DNA of 64,000 nucleotides from positions 186,001-250,000 of the forward strand of contig CANMFX010000003.1 of assembly GCA_947497315.1 (NCBI GenBank), written 5' to 3'. Positions 44,599 through 53,439 of the stretch are shown one piece after another (within the stretch, counting starts at the first letter, position 1; each line of letters begins with the position of its first letter). The notes under the pieces are model-generated. The model was given only the letters and a program-made list of their open reading frames with translations, was not told the DNA's origin and searched no databases. The DNA comes from an uncultured Sphingomonadaceae bacterium. GTDB lineage: Bacteria > Pseudomonadota > Alphaproteobacteria > Sphingomonadales > Sphingomonadaceae. The position numbers and the translations under genes were made by a program.

Positions 44599-45231
44599 AT
44601 GACGGATATCGTTCTCTATGACTATTGGCGCAGCTCCGCGAGCTACCGTGTGCGTATCGCGCTCAACCTAAAGGGCATTGCGTATAAATCGGTCAGCAAA
44701 AATCTGCTCGACGACAGCACCAAGCAGGCTGACTATATTGCGCGCAATCCGCAGGGTTTCATTCCGATGCTGCATATTGACGGGCAGGATCTGACTCAGT
44801 CGCTGGCGATTATCGATTATCTTGATGCGACCCACCCGGAGCCACCGATGGTGTCGAGCGATCCGCTGGAACGCAGCCGGACACTGGCCCAGGCGCTGGT
44901 GGTCGCGGCGGATATTCATCCGGTGAACAATCTTCGGATCATGAAATATCTAAAAAACGAAATGGGTCAGGATCAGGAGGCGATCAACATCTGGTATCGC
45001 AATTGGGTGAGTGAGGGCTTTAAGGCGCTGGAAGCCATGGCGCCGGAAAGCGGGTTTTTTGGCGGCGATGCACCCAATCTTGCCGATGTCTGTCTGGTCC
45101 CGCAAATGTACAATGGCCGCCGGTTTGAAACGGATATGACGGCCTTTCCAAAACTCGTGCGGATTGATGTTGCATGCAATGAACTGGCGGCGTTTTACAA
45201 CGCAGCGCCCGAACAGGTGAAAACAGTCTAA
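44599..45231 (+). CDS. maiA: Maleylacetoacetate isomerase (zeta-class glutathione transferase)
   Basis: A 210-residue GST-fold enzyme that isomerises maleylacetoacetate to fumarylacetoacetate in tyrosine/homogentisate breakdown. The zeta-class motif SSASYRVR (residues 12-19) provides the catalytic serine. NPQGFIPML and LTQSLAIIDYLD form the glutathione site. The ATG at 44599 is chosen because the family begins here; an upstream in-frame start would extend the protein toward the palindromic element. No other homogentisate genes are adjacent. Its stop overlaps the receptor start (TAATG). Confidence 0.93.
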   Translation: MTDIVLYDYWRSSASYRVRIALNLKGIAYKSVSKNLLDDSTKQADYIARNPQGFIPMLHIDGQDLTQSLAIIDYLDATHPEPPMVSSDPLERSRTLAQALVVAADIHPVNNLRIMKYLKNEMGQDQEAINIWYRNWVSEGFKALEAMAPESGFFGGDAPNLADVCLVPQMYNGRRFETDMTAFPKLVRIDVACNELAAFYNAAPEQVKTV

Positions 45232-47327
45232 TGAATAAATCAGTTTTGGCGTTGCCTTTGATAGCGCCCATTTGTCTTGTCAGTGCCCCGGCTATGGCGG
45301 AATCTACCGCCGATTCAGCGGCTGTGGCTGAAGAAGGGATTACTGTCACAGGCCTGCCGCTGCCGGACGCGGATGATGCCTATAACACTACCGTAATCGA
45401 ACTGGACACAGACGCGCGCATTGAGAATGCATTGCGAACGGTTCCCGGCCTCCAACAATTCCGCCGGTCCGATGCGCGTTCTGCCAATCCTACCAGTCAA
45501 GGTATCACCATCCGCGGCCTCGGTGGCAATGCCTCATCGCGCGCTGTTCTTTTGCTCGATGGCGTCCCGCAAGCCGATCCCTTTGGCGGCTGGGTTGCTT
45601 GGCCTGGCTACGATGCTTTGGCACTCAGCTCTGCGCGCGTAACGCGCGGCGGCGGCAGCGGCACCGAGGGGTCCGGTGCGATTGCCGGAACCATCGAACT
45701 ATTTAGCAGGGATGTAGGTAACCTGATCGAACTGGGCGCAGCTTATGGTAGCCGCAACAGCGTCGAGGCGGATTTGCTATTCGGCCGCGAACTGGGGCAG
45801 GGGCAACTCACTATCTCCGCCAATTATGCGCGCGGTGATGGCTTTATTCCGATTATTGAAAGCCAGCGCGGCGATGTCGATCGTCAGGCGGAGTATGAGC
45901 AAGCCGGTATCGCGGTGCGCTATGTCGCGCCGCTGACCGACAATACCGAGTTGCAGGCCAATGTTCGCGCGTTCACCGATGATCGCGAACGCGGCTTTGC
46001 CTTTAGTGAAAACCACAATGATGGCGCCGATGCCAGCATCCGGCTGGTCAATCGCTCTGATACAGGCTGGCAATGGTCGGCCCTTGGCTATGTCCAAATC
46101 CGCAATTTTGACGTGAGCTTCGGCGGTGTCGCCGCTGATCGCAACAGTGTCAGTCGGGTGTTTGAGCAGTTTAACGTGCCGTCCACGGGTCTTGGTGCCC
46201 GCTTTGAAGTGCGGCCTCCGGTTGGCGAGAATGTTGAACTACGCATCGGCGGCGACTGGCGGCGGACGGAAGGCGAGACAAACGAGAATTTCTTCTTCCT
46301 CGACGATGACACCCCGCGCCGCAGCCGCAACGCGGGCGGCTCGACCGCCACTTATGGCGCCTTTGTCGAGGCCAGCGTGCAGGCCACGGAGGCGCTAACC
46401 CTGACAGGCGGTGGCCGCATTGATTTTTGGACCATCGATGATGGCTTCCGCAGAGAGATTGAATTGATCAACCCATTCCCGGGTTCCGTGCGCACGGACG
46501 CTCAATTTGATAATCGCGACGGAACCGAGTTCACGGCACGCGGCGGCTTTGCATATGATGTGACCGATCAATTGACGTTGCGCGGTGCAGCCTATCTGGG
46601 CTGGCGTTTGCCGACGTTGAACGAACTGTTCCGTCCCTTCCGTGTTGGTCCAGATGCCACTGCGGCGAATGAACTGCTCGAGCCAGAGCGAGTGAAAGGC
46701 GCGGAGCTGGGGCTGGATTGGGATAGCGAATCTGTCTTTATCGGGATCACGGTTTTCTACAACGAGCTGGATGATGCGGTTGCCAATGTAACACTGGACA
46801 CGGGGCCAGGACTATTCCCAGGTGTCGGCTTCGTCTCCGGGGCAGGTGTCTTCCGTCAGCGCCAAAATCTGGATTCCATTGAATCCAAGGGCATTGAGAT
46901 CGACACCGAATTTGATCTTGGCAGCCTGGTGAATAATTTATCCGCTCGTGCCGCCTATTCCTATGTTGATGCGGAAGTAAACGGCTCTGTAGATTCTGTT
47001 GCGGTGGATGGATTGCGCCCGGCACAGATTCCCGAGCACAATGCTTCTGCCAGCCTGCTTTGGGAGCAGGAAAATGGCACCGGTGCGTCTGTGTCACTAC
47101 GATATATAAGCAGGCAGTTTGAAGATGACCAAAACACCCGCCGACTGGATGATGCCTTCACCATTGATGGCCGCCTCGCTTTTGCAGTGAATGATCGTTT
47201 GTTGGTCGAAGGGCGGGTTGAAAATCTGTTTGATGCGCGGGTAGAGACGGCTATTAGTAGTAGCAATATTATCGAACGTGCTTTTCCGAGGACATTTTGG
47301 ATTGGACTTCACACCAAAATTGAATAA
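45231..47327 (+). CDS. TonB-dependent receptor
   Basis: A 698-residue outer-membrane receptor with a signal peptide (residues 1-23, ends AMA). A TonB-box-like segment (GITVTGLPLP) and a typical plug (LRTVPGLQQFRRSD, GITIRGLGGNASSRAVLLLDGVPQADPFGG) precede a barrel containing the family text RLPTLNELFRPFRVG. It ends RTFWIGLHTKIE. It resembles vitamin B12- or ferric-siderophore-type receptors, but the ligand is not evident. It is coupled to maiA by a one-base overlap and followed by a MarR regulator. Confidence 0.92.
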   Translation: MNKSVLALPLIAPICLVSAPAMAESTADSAAVAEEGITVTGLPLPDADDAYNTTVIELDTDARIENALRTVPGLQQFRRSDARSANPTSQGITIRGLGGNASSRAVLLLDGVPQADPFGGWVAWPGYDALALSSARVTRGGGSGTEGSGAIAGTIELFSRDVGNLIELGAAYGSRNSVEADLLFGRELGQGQLTISANYARGDGFIPIIESQRGDVDRQAEYEQAGIAVRYVAPLTDNTELQANVRAFTDDRERGFAFSENHNDGADASIRLVNRSDTGWQWSALGYVQIRNFDVSFGGVAADRNSVSRVFEQFNVPSTGLGARFEVRPPVGENVELRIGGDWRRTEGETNENFFFLDDDTPRRSRNAGGSTATYGAFVEASVQATEALTLTGGGRIDFWTIDDGFRREIELINPFPGSVRTDAQFDNRDGTEFTARGGFAYDVTDQLTLRGAAYLGWRLPTLNELFRPFRVGPDATAANELLEPERVKGAELGLDWDSESVFIGITVFYNELDDAVANVTLDTGPGLFPGVGFVSGAGVFRQRQNLDSIESKGIEIDTEFDLGSLVNNLSARAAYSYVDAEVNGSVDSVAVDGLRPAQIPEHNASASLLWEQENGTGASVSLRYISRQFEDDQNTRRLDDAFTIDGRLAFAVNDRLLVEGRVENLFDARVETAISSSNIIERAFPRTFWIGLHTKIE

Positions 47328-47336
47328 ATATTACTT

Positions 47337-47780
47337 ATGACCGCAAACCTTGATGATTTTATCCCGTACCAACTGTCCACCGCATCCAATGCGGTGAGCG
47401 ATCTGATTTCAAGCGAGTATAAGAGCCGCTTTGGGCTGAAAATTCCGGAATGGCGGGTTATGGCTGTTCTCGGAAATCGCGGTGCATCGACACAGCGGCA
47501 GCTAGTCGAAGCGACCCTGATGGACAAGGTAACAGTCAACCGCGCTGTTAAAACTCTGGTGGATCGCCAGTTGCTGGGCCGCAGTCCAAATAATGCCGAC
47601 GGTCGTTCTCATCATTTGATGCTCAGCCAGAATGGCCGCGACCTTTATGACCAGATCATGCCCGCAGCAGAAGCAATGGAAAAGAAGGTGATGACCGTCC
47701 TGACAGATGATGATCAGCGGCATTTGTCAGAAATGCTGGCGAAAATAAAACAGTCTGCTGATGATATCGCGGCCGGTTGA
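47337..47780 (+). CDS. MarR family transcriptional regulator
   Basis: A 147-residue winged-helix dimeric regulator. The DNA-binding part covers about residues 50-100 (TQRQLVEATLMDKVTVNRAVKTL followed by the wing DGRSHHLMLSQNG), flanked by helical dimerisation ends. It sits nine bases after the receptor and could control the maiA-receptor unit in response to a small aromatic or phenolic ligand (inference from the family). A strong terminator follows. Confidence 0.92.
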   Translation: MTANLDDFIPYQLSTASNAVSDLISSEYKSRFGLKIPEWRVMAVLGNRGASTQRQLVEATLMDKVTVNRAVKTLVDRQLLGRSPNNADGRSHHLMLSQNGRDLYDQIMPAAEAMEKKVMTVLTDDDQRHLSEMLAKIKQSADDIAAG

Positions 47781-47806
47781 ATAGCCGGCTTGATACTATC
47801 CCGAAC

Positions 47807-47842
47807 AAAAAAAGAGCGGTTTTGAAGACCGCTCTTTTTTCG
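47807..47842. terminator. Bidirectional rho-independent terminator
   Basis: A-rich sequence, an 8-pair stem AGAGCGGT / ACCGCTCT with a 7-base loop, then TTTTTT. Because it is A-rich before and T-rich after the stem it works for both the plus-strand marR gene and the converging minus-strand tadC gene. Confidence 0.9.
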
Positions 47843-47863
47843 TTTTTGTTTTGATGCCTTTAG

Positions 47864-48850
47864 CTACATCATCGTATCGGAGATCGAACAGGCTGCAGGC
47901 CCAAGGATCACGATAAATAGCGTCGGCAGAATGAACAGGATCAGCGGAATTGTCATAATCGCTGGCAGACGCGCGGCTTTTTCTTCAGCCCGCATCATCC
48001 GATCATTCCGGAATTCTGCTGAGAGAACGCGCAAGGCAGATGCTAGCGGTGTACCATATTTTTCTGTCTGGATCATCGTTGTGACCACGCCTTTGACATG
48101 TTCCAACGCCACACGATAGGCGAGGTTCTCAAAAGCCTGACGGCGTTCGGTGAGGAAGCCCAGCTCGATGGATGTCAGTGAAAACTCATCCGCCAGTTCG
48201 GGATAGGCATCGCCCAGTTCCTTGGCCACGCGCGCAAAAGCGGCGTCGACGGTCAGTCCAGCCTCGGCACAGATGACCAAAAGGTCAATCGCGTCTGGCA
48301 GACCTTTGCGGACCAGATCGGTTCGCTTGGCAATCAGGTTGTTCAGGTAAACATCAGCCCCCTTGTAACCCGCGATGCAGGCACCGGCGAAAGCACCGAA
48401 CTTCTTGATCGGTGTCCAGTCGGGCATGTAATCAAAGCCATAAAGGGCGAGGGCAGCAGCGCCGCCGAGAACAATCGGCAAGACCAGACGGCTGAAGATA
48501 ACCGCGTAAGCGAGATCTTTCGAACGGATACCGGCCTGAGCCAGTTTCTGTTGTGATTCTTTCAGCTGGTCATCCTGCAAGACTTTCAGCGACGACAGCA
48601 TGCCGCGCATACGGTCGGTGGTGTCATTTTGCTGAATCAGTTTTGCGCGCTTCTTGGTTGTCGAGGCGGTGATACCGGCCTTCAACTGTTCACGCCGTTC
48701 GTTCAGCGATTTGACCCGCTTCGCCATGGGATCGCGGACGGTTACGGCCGTGTAGATTGCAAAAACAACAGCGAGCGTTGCTACGGCAGCCAATATGGTT
48801 GCCACCCAGAGGACGTCTATTCCCAGTAAAGTTGGACCACTATCGGGCAT
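47864..48850 (-). CDS. tadC: Tad pilus platform protein TadC
   Basis: A 328-residue inner-membrane protein of the type II secretion GspF family. An N-terminal membrane helix precedes a cytoplasmic domain (IDLLVICAEAGLTVDAAFARV, LASALRVLSAEFRNDRMMRAEEKA) and C-terminal helices. With TadB it forms the platform for Flp pilus assembly. It is the last gene of the cpa/tad operon and reads into the shared terminator. Confidence 0.93.
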   Translation of the reverse strand: MPDSGPTLLGIDVLWVATILAAVATLAVVFAIYTAVTVRDPMAKRVKSLNERREQLKAGITASTTKKRAKLIQQNDTTDRMRGMLSSLKVLQDDQLKESQQKLAQAGIRSKDLAYAVIFSRLVLPIVLGGAAALALYGFDYMPDWTPIKKFGAFAGACIAGYKGADVYLNNLIAKRTDLVRKGLPDAIDLLVICAEAGLTVDAAFARVAKELGDAYPELADEFSLTSIELGFLTERRQAFENLAYRVALEHVKGVVTTMIQTEKYGTPLASALRVLSAEFRNDRMMRAEEKAARLPAIMTIPLILFILPTLFIVILGPAACSISDTMM

Positions 48851-48867
48851 TGCCTTACACCTTCCTC

Positions 48868-49839
48868 TTAGATTTCAAAGTTGACCATTTTGGCCATGAT
48901 GAACACACCGATGCTCATCCAGGTCAGTCCGCCAAGGCCAGCGATAATCAAGCGTTCTTCATAAAAGAATCCCGCGAGATAAGTCGGGTTAACCGACCAT
49001 ACCAAGGCGAAAACGATGAATGGCAATGAACCAACAATATAGGCGGATGCCTTTGATTCCGACGACATGGCTTTGATTTTCAGTTTCATCTGGCCACGTT
49101 TACGCAGCACATCTGCCAGGTTGGCCAGCGTTTCGGCAAGGTTACCACCTGTCTCACGTTGAATGGCGAGCGTGATACAGAAAAACTTGAATTCAGGCGT
49201 GTCGAGCCGTTTGGCGCTTTCCTGCAAAGCATCTTCCATTGTCCGGCCAATTTTGATCCGGTCAACAACCTTGGCAAATTCTTCACCTACTGGCCCGTCA
49301 ATTTCCTTGGCAACCACACCGATGGTTTCCGTTACCGGCAAACCCGAACGCAGACCGCGAACCAAAAGTTCGATCGCATCAGGGAATGAAGCTGTAAACT
49401 TGCTAACTCTCATACTGATCAGGATGCCAACAATTGCGTGCGGCAAACCAAATCCAACCGCCAGTCCCCCAAATATACAAAGGAGTAAGGGCGCTCCCTG
49501 AAAGAGCAGGCCGGCACAGACGAGAACAGCGATTCCGAGGCAAACCGAAAAAAACTGCTTGATGGTCCATTCGCGTCCGGTCCGGTCGAGCCGGATGGCG
49601 AGCATGTCCATTCTCGATAGCGTTTCGCCGGTGGGTCGATGGTTTTTCCGGCGGGCACTGACCGCCTTTTTCATCTGTTCTTCCATCTTGGCATTGGTGC
49701 TTTCCGAATGACGGAAGCGCACTTTGTCGAGACGCTTTGCCTTTGCCGTAGCCTCTGAAGGGCCGACAAAAGCAAATACGATGAGCATAAGGACTAGCAA
49801 TATTCCTCCACCCAGAATGGCTGTCTGCATCATATCCAT
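48868..49839 (-). CDS. tadB: Tad pilus platform protein TadB
   Basis: A 323-residue GspF-family inner-membrane protein. It has an N-terminal helix, two central helices (LGIAVLVCAGLLF, GGLAVGFGLPHAIVG), the GspF core (DAIELLVRGLRSGLPV, GGNLAETLANLADVLRKRGQM) and C-terminal helices. The ATG at 49839 is preferred because AAGGA lies eight bases upstream; ATG at 49848 overlaps that site. It directly follows cpaE with a 40-base gap, where the ATPase gene cpaF/tadA is normally found. Confidence 0.93.
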   Translation of the reverse strand: MDMMQTAILGGGILLVLMLIVFAFVGPSEATAKAKRLDKVRFRHSESTNAKMEEQMKKAVSARRKNHRPTGETLSRMDMLAIRLDRTGREWTIKQFFSVCLGIAVLVCAGLLFQGAPLLLCIFGGLAVGFGLPHAIVGILISMRVSKFTASFPDAIELLVRGLRSGLPVTETIGVVAKEIDGPVGEEFAKVVDRIKIGRTMEDALQESAKRLDTPEFKFFCITLAIQRETGGNLAETLANLADVLRKRGQMKLKIKAMSSESKASAYIVGSLPFIVFALVWSVNPTYLAGFFYEERLIIAGLGGLTWMSIGVFIMAKMVNFEI

Positions 49840-49879
49840 TACGTGCATCCTTGCATGTTAGAAAGAAACGGGTTGGGCA

Positions 49880-51169
49880 TCACGATTCGGATGTCTCGCC
49901 TTCTTTCTTCTTCTTTGATGGCAGGAGTGATTTCATTCCTCCAAATTTGTCCATCAGAGATGTTTTTGCTTTGCCTTCGCCTTCTTCACCTTCGTCTTCG
50001 ACGGTGCCAAGAATATGTTCGGCCAGCGCAATGATCTTGCTGGTCGCCTTGCTTGATTTACCAGCTTCTACAAAGGCTTGACCCAATTTCGCTGCATGCG
50101 CGGCTGCTTTGGGGTCGGCCGGGATCATGATATCGATTTTGCGTTCGATCGAATTCTCAAAATCCTGTCTGGAGATTTCCAGACCACCGGATTGCACTTT
50201 GTTGGCAACGACAATCACTTTGCTCTGCGCTGCATGCGATTTCAGCCATGACAGCAATCGAATAGCATCGCGGGCAGAAGCCAATGTCAGTTCCGTGACA
50301 ATGACGGTCGCGTTCACATCACCCAAGAGATGCGGATAGTTGATCAGCATGTCACGCGGCAGATCGATAACCGTACATTCGAAGGCAGCACGAAATTCTT
50401 CCTGTAATTGGAAAAATGCTGTTCCATCGGTCATCATTGGTGAGTTGATTGGCGCCTCAGCCGACAGCAGAGACAGTTTGTCATTCGCCTTGATCATCGC
50501 CCGTTCAATGAACAGACCGTCGATACGGCTGGGATTATCAATGGCATCGGTAAGTCCGCGGCCCGGCTCAAGGTCCAGCGCCAAAGCGCCAGTACCGAAA
50601 TGAACATCAAGGTCCAGAAGGGCGGTCAAACGCTCTTTTTCATTGCTGAGCAACCATGCGAGTGATGTCGCAATAGTCGATGCACCGACGCCGCCACGGG
50701 TTCCGATGACTGCCGTGGAAACATGTGGCTTCTCGCTAGCTTGCTCGTCGGTTTTCGGCGCGTTGAGAACGGCTTGCGCTTGACTCAGTACGTCACGCAA
50801 TTGTTCGGGGCTGAACGGTTTCAGGAGATAATCCTGCAGGCCGCTAACGATCAAATCGCGGTAGAGACGGACGTCGTTTACCTGACCCATGGCAATAACC
50901 ACAGTTCCGGGCTCGCAAACCTCGGCTAGCGAGTTAATGTCAGCCAATGGATCGCCTGATTCTGAAAGATCGACCATCAAGATGTTGGGGCTGGCGGCAA
51001 CCGAAAGCGATTGCACCGCATTGCGCAGTCCGCCTTTGTGACATTTGTCAGTAGGCCAACCCATTTCTTCTACGACAGGACGCAGCAGGTCGAGCGTATC
51101 TTCATCACATACGAAAGCGGAGAACGGATCACGTCCGTTTACGGCACCGGGTTTCCAGGGAGCGTTCAT
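49880..51169 (-). CDS. cpaE: Tad pilus localisation protein CpaE/TadZ
   Basis: A 429-residue protein with an N-terminal receiver-like domain (Asp67 in LMVDLSES, Lys117 in YLLKPFS) and a MinD/ParA-like ATPase domain. The nucleotide loop at residues 156-165 reads GTRGGVGAST, so both the leading signature lysine and the GK(T/S) lysine of deviant Walker A motifs are missing. TadZ proteins often lack one of them and mainly mark the assembly site. A basic lysine cluster ends the protein (PSKKKKEG). It overlaps cpaD by one base. Confidence 0.92.
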   Translation of the reverse strand: MNAPWKPGAVNGRDPFSAFVCDEDTLDLLRPVVEEMGWPTDKCHKGGLRNAVQSLSVAASPNILMVDLSESGDPLADINSLAEVCEPGTVVIAMGQVNDVRLYRDLIVSGLQDYLLKPFSPEQLRDVLSQAQAVLNAPKTDEQASEKPHVSTAVIGTRGGVGASTIATSLAWLLSNEKERLTALLDLDVHFGTGALALDLEPGRGLTDAIDNPSRIDGLFIERAMIKANDKLSLLSAEAPINSPMMTDGTAFFQLQEEFRAAFECTVIDLPRDMLINYPHLLGDVNATVIVTELTLASARDAIRLLSWLKSHAAQSKVIVVANKVQSGGLEISRQDFENSIERKIDIMIPADPKAAAHAAKLGQAFVEAGKSSKATSKIIALAEHILGTVEDEGEEGEGKAKTSLMDKFGGMKSLLPSKKKKEGETSES

Positions 51170-51777
51170 TATAGGCCTCCAGCTTGTTTGGCTTTATCAC
51201 GATAGGCACGAATGGCTTTTGAAGCTTCCGATTGATCTTCTCCATCGCGGGCTTGACCGCGTACAAGATCTTCCGGATCGGCAATCATTGCCGCCATCGT
51301 GCTGTTAATTCCGCACCCGTAATTTTCACTCGTACGAGCCTGAAAATCGGTATGACTGCGGTTGCTCCAGTCTGGACAACCAGGAACCGCTGCGGTTGAG
51401 CGTGAAACAACAACGCGCATTGCGCCGCTTGGAACATTACCCTCGGTTACCGGGGCAATATCACTGATCAACAGTCCTTTTTGGGCGGCCAGGGCTTCGA
51501 CTGCACCGCGAGCTGAGGCTCCGGCATTGTAACCCGGATCGTCAATGGCAACGCGGTCGCCATATCCGAGGTCCAAAGCATCAAACCAGCCAGCAAGGCG
51601 GCGAAATTCGCCATCGGGGAGTGACCCCGATCCTGCAGTATTCACATCCAGCACGAAGTGCGACCGGGTAACAACCGGTTGCCGTTCGCTGTTCACGGTA
51701 CGATTGGCGGTATTAGCGCCACACGCAGCAACGGAAAGTCCGAGAGCGGTTACAAGTGCTATAGAAACAAAACGCAT
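51169..51777 (-). CDS. cpaD: Pilus assembly lipoprotein CpaD
   Basis: A 202-residue lipoprotein with lipobox LSVAAC (Cys19), followed by the CpaD family domain (DGEFRRLAGWFDALDLGYGDRVAIDD; CPDWSN and YGCGINSTMAAMIADPEDLVRG). It associates with the outer-membrane secretin CpaC. It lies 21 bases after cpaC and overlaps cpaE. Confidence 0.92.
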   Translation of the reverse strand: MRFVSIALVTALGLSVAACGANTANRTVNSERQPVVTRSHFVLDVNTAGSGSLPDGEFRRLAGWFDALDLGYGDRVAIDDPGYNAGASARGAVEALAAQKGLLISDIAPVTEGNVPSGAMRVVVSRSTAAVPGCPDWSNRSHTDFQARTSENYGCGINSTMAAMIADPEDLVRGQARDGEDQSEASKAIRAYRDKAKQAGGL

Positions 51778-51798
51778 GATGTCTTCTCCTGAAACGGA

Positions 51799-53439
51799 CT
51801 ATTTGTCAAAGCTGAACCCGGGGGCAGCGCCACCAGATTTCTTCGGCTTTTTGGCGGTTTTACTGCTGCTTGGTGCGGACATGCTGCTGAGTGCCGGACC
51901 CGATGCGACCGGCGGAGCAACCGTTGGTTTTGGACGATCACCGGTACCGGTTGAACTGTGACGATTCATAATCAACCGCTCGAGATCATTGGCCTGCTTG
52001 AAGCCGTCAGTCGGCAGGACAATCTCACTGTCGCTGACCGGCTTGACCAGATATGGCGTCACAACAATCATCAGCTCGGTTTCGTTCTTTCGATATCCGT
52101 CCGATTTGAAGAGGTTACCGAGCACTGGTATATCGGCCAATCCCGGTGTTTTATCAATGGATGAGCTGTAGCTATTCTGCATCAACCCAGCAATCATGAA
52201 GCTTTCGCCGGAACCCAGTTCAATTGTGGTTTCCGCCTCTCTTGTAGAGATAGCCGGAATCTCAAACCCGTTGAGACGAACGGCCCCTTGCGAGGATATT
52301 TCCGATACGCTTGGTTTTACGCGAATCGAGATACGCCCGTTTGAAAGAACGGTCGGTGTGTAAGAAAGGCTAACACCAAAATTCTGGTAGGTAACACTAA
52401 CTTCACCAAAGCCCGAGGATTGTGGTATCGGGAATCGGCCACCCGCCAGGAAGGTTGCGGTTTCACCTGAAATGGTGGTTAAATTGGGCGATGCTAATGT
52501 TGTCGATAGACCAATCCGTTCAGATACATCGAGAGCCGTCGCAATATCCAATCCAAACAGACGCCCTGCCGCAGTGACGGCATCCAATCCACTTGCTTGA
52601 TTGAAGTTAAATGCCGTACCGCCTTGCGTAACAAATTGACCGGTGGCGGTGTTAAATGGCAGGGAAATAGATCCTGCCGGTAGTCCGAACAAGTTGGAAG
52701 CATCCAGCGTGGGGAATCCACTTGTATCGAAATCAGTAATCGCCCCGAAGTTACGACCCCTGTTAACTCCAAATTGAAAACCATTGGTGGTATCGCGTGT
52801 CGTCACGTTGCCATTGATATTCTTGGCAAGCGAGCGAGCTACTTCCGCAAAACGGACCCGTAAATTGACCTGCAAAGGGGTCGCTGTTTTTAGTCTGCTA
52901 ACAACACGAGTGTCATCACCAACATAGGCCTGAACCAGATTTTCTGCTTCTTCAGCATCATCCGGATTAGCGATTGTTCCTGTTAAAAGCACAAAGTTGT
53001 TTGTTGTGCTCACCGAAATTTTTGCGTCTGGCATGGCTAAGCCCAGCATCTGGTCAATCGACGAAATCTCAGCACCAACAGAAACTTCCGCAGAATATAC
53101 GACCTTGCCTGAACGGCTAGTTGCATAGAAGCTGGTTTGTCCGCCTGACTTCCCAAAGATGTATAGCTGGCGTTGGGAGCGAACCTGCACGTCGGCAATA
53201 TCATCTTCAGCAATGAAAACGTCTTGGATCGGCGCCGGCAGTGTAATCAGCTTGCCACGACCAACAGCAACCGAAACACGGGATTGTGGTGCGGTAATCT
53301 TGACCGATTGAGCATTAAGTGGTGTCGCGCTGTTGACGGACACGGTTAGGGCCAGGACGGAAGTAACAGCCGCGCCCATCACCTTTTTTGCTGATATTCT
53401 GTTTGTTTGGCGGTTATGCTTTGCATATTGAATGGCCAT
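51799..53439 (-). CDS. cpaC: Pilus secretin CpaC (RcpA)
   Basis: A 546-residue secretin that forms the outer-membrane channel for the Flp pilus. A signal peptide (ends LNA) is followed by an N-terminal BON/N0-type domain (VGRGKLITLPAPIQDVFIAEDDIADVQV). The secretin core contains RFAEVARSL, ISGETATFLAGGRFPIP and GESFMIAGLMQN, with VTPYLVKPV near the end. The C-terminal 60 residues are Pro/Ser/Lys-rich and probably disordered. Its ATG shares one base with the cpaB stop (TAATG). Confidence 0.95.
   Translation of the reverse strand: MAIQYAKHNRQTNRISAKKVMGAAVTSVLALTVSVNSATPLNAQSVKITAPQSRVSVAVGRGKLITLPAPIQDVFIAEDDIADVQVRSQRQLYIFGKSGGQTSFYATSRSGKVVYSAEVSVGAEISSIDQMLGLAMPDAKISVSTTNNFVLLTGTIANPDDAEEAENLVQAYVGDDTRVVSRLKTATPLQVNLRVRFAEVARSLAKNINGNVTTRDTTNGFQFGVNRGRNFGAITDFDTSGFPTLDASNLFGLPAGSISLPFNTATGQFVTQGGTAFNFNQASGLDAVTAAGRLFGLDIATALDVSERIGLSTTLASPNLTTISGETATFLAGGRFPIPQSSGFGEVSVTYQNFGVSLSYTPTVLSNGRISIRVKPSVSEISSQGAVRLNGFEIPAISTREAETTIELGSGESFMIAGLMQNSYSSSIDKTPGLADIPVLGNLFKSDGYRKNETELMIVVTPYLVKPVSDSEIVLPTDGFKQANDLERLIMNRHSSTGTGDRPKPTVAPPVASGPALSSMSAPSSSKTAKKPKKSGGAAPGFSFDK

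Noticed and set aside
44412-44621. Small open frame across the palindromic element, considered as yacG
   Set aside because: It lacks the four-cysteine zinc motif of YacG and mostly covers the inverted-repeat element.
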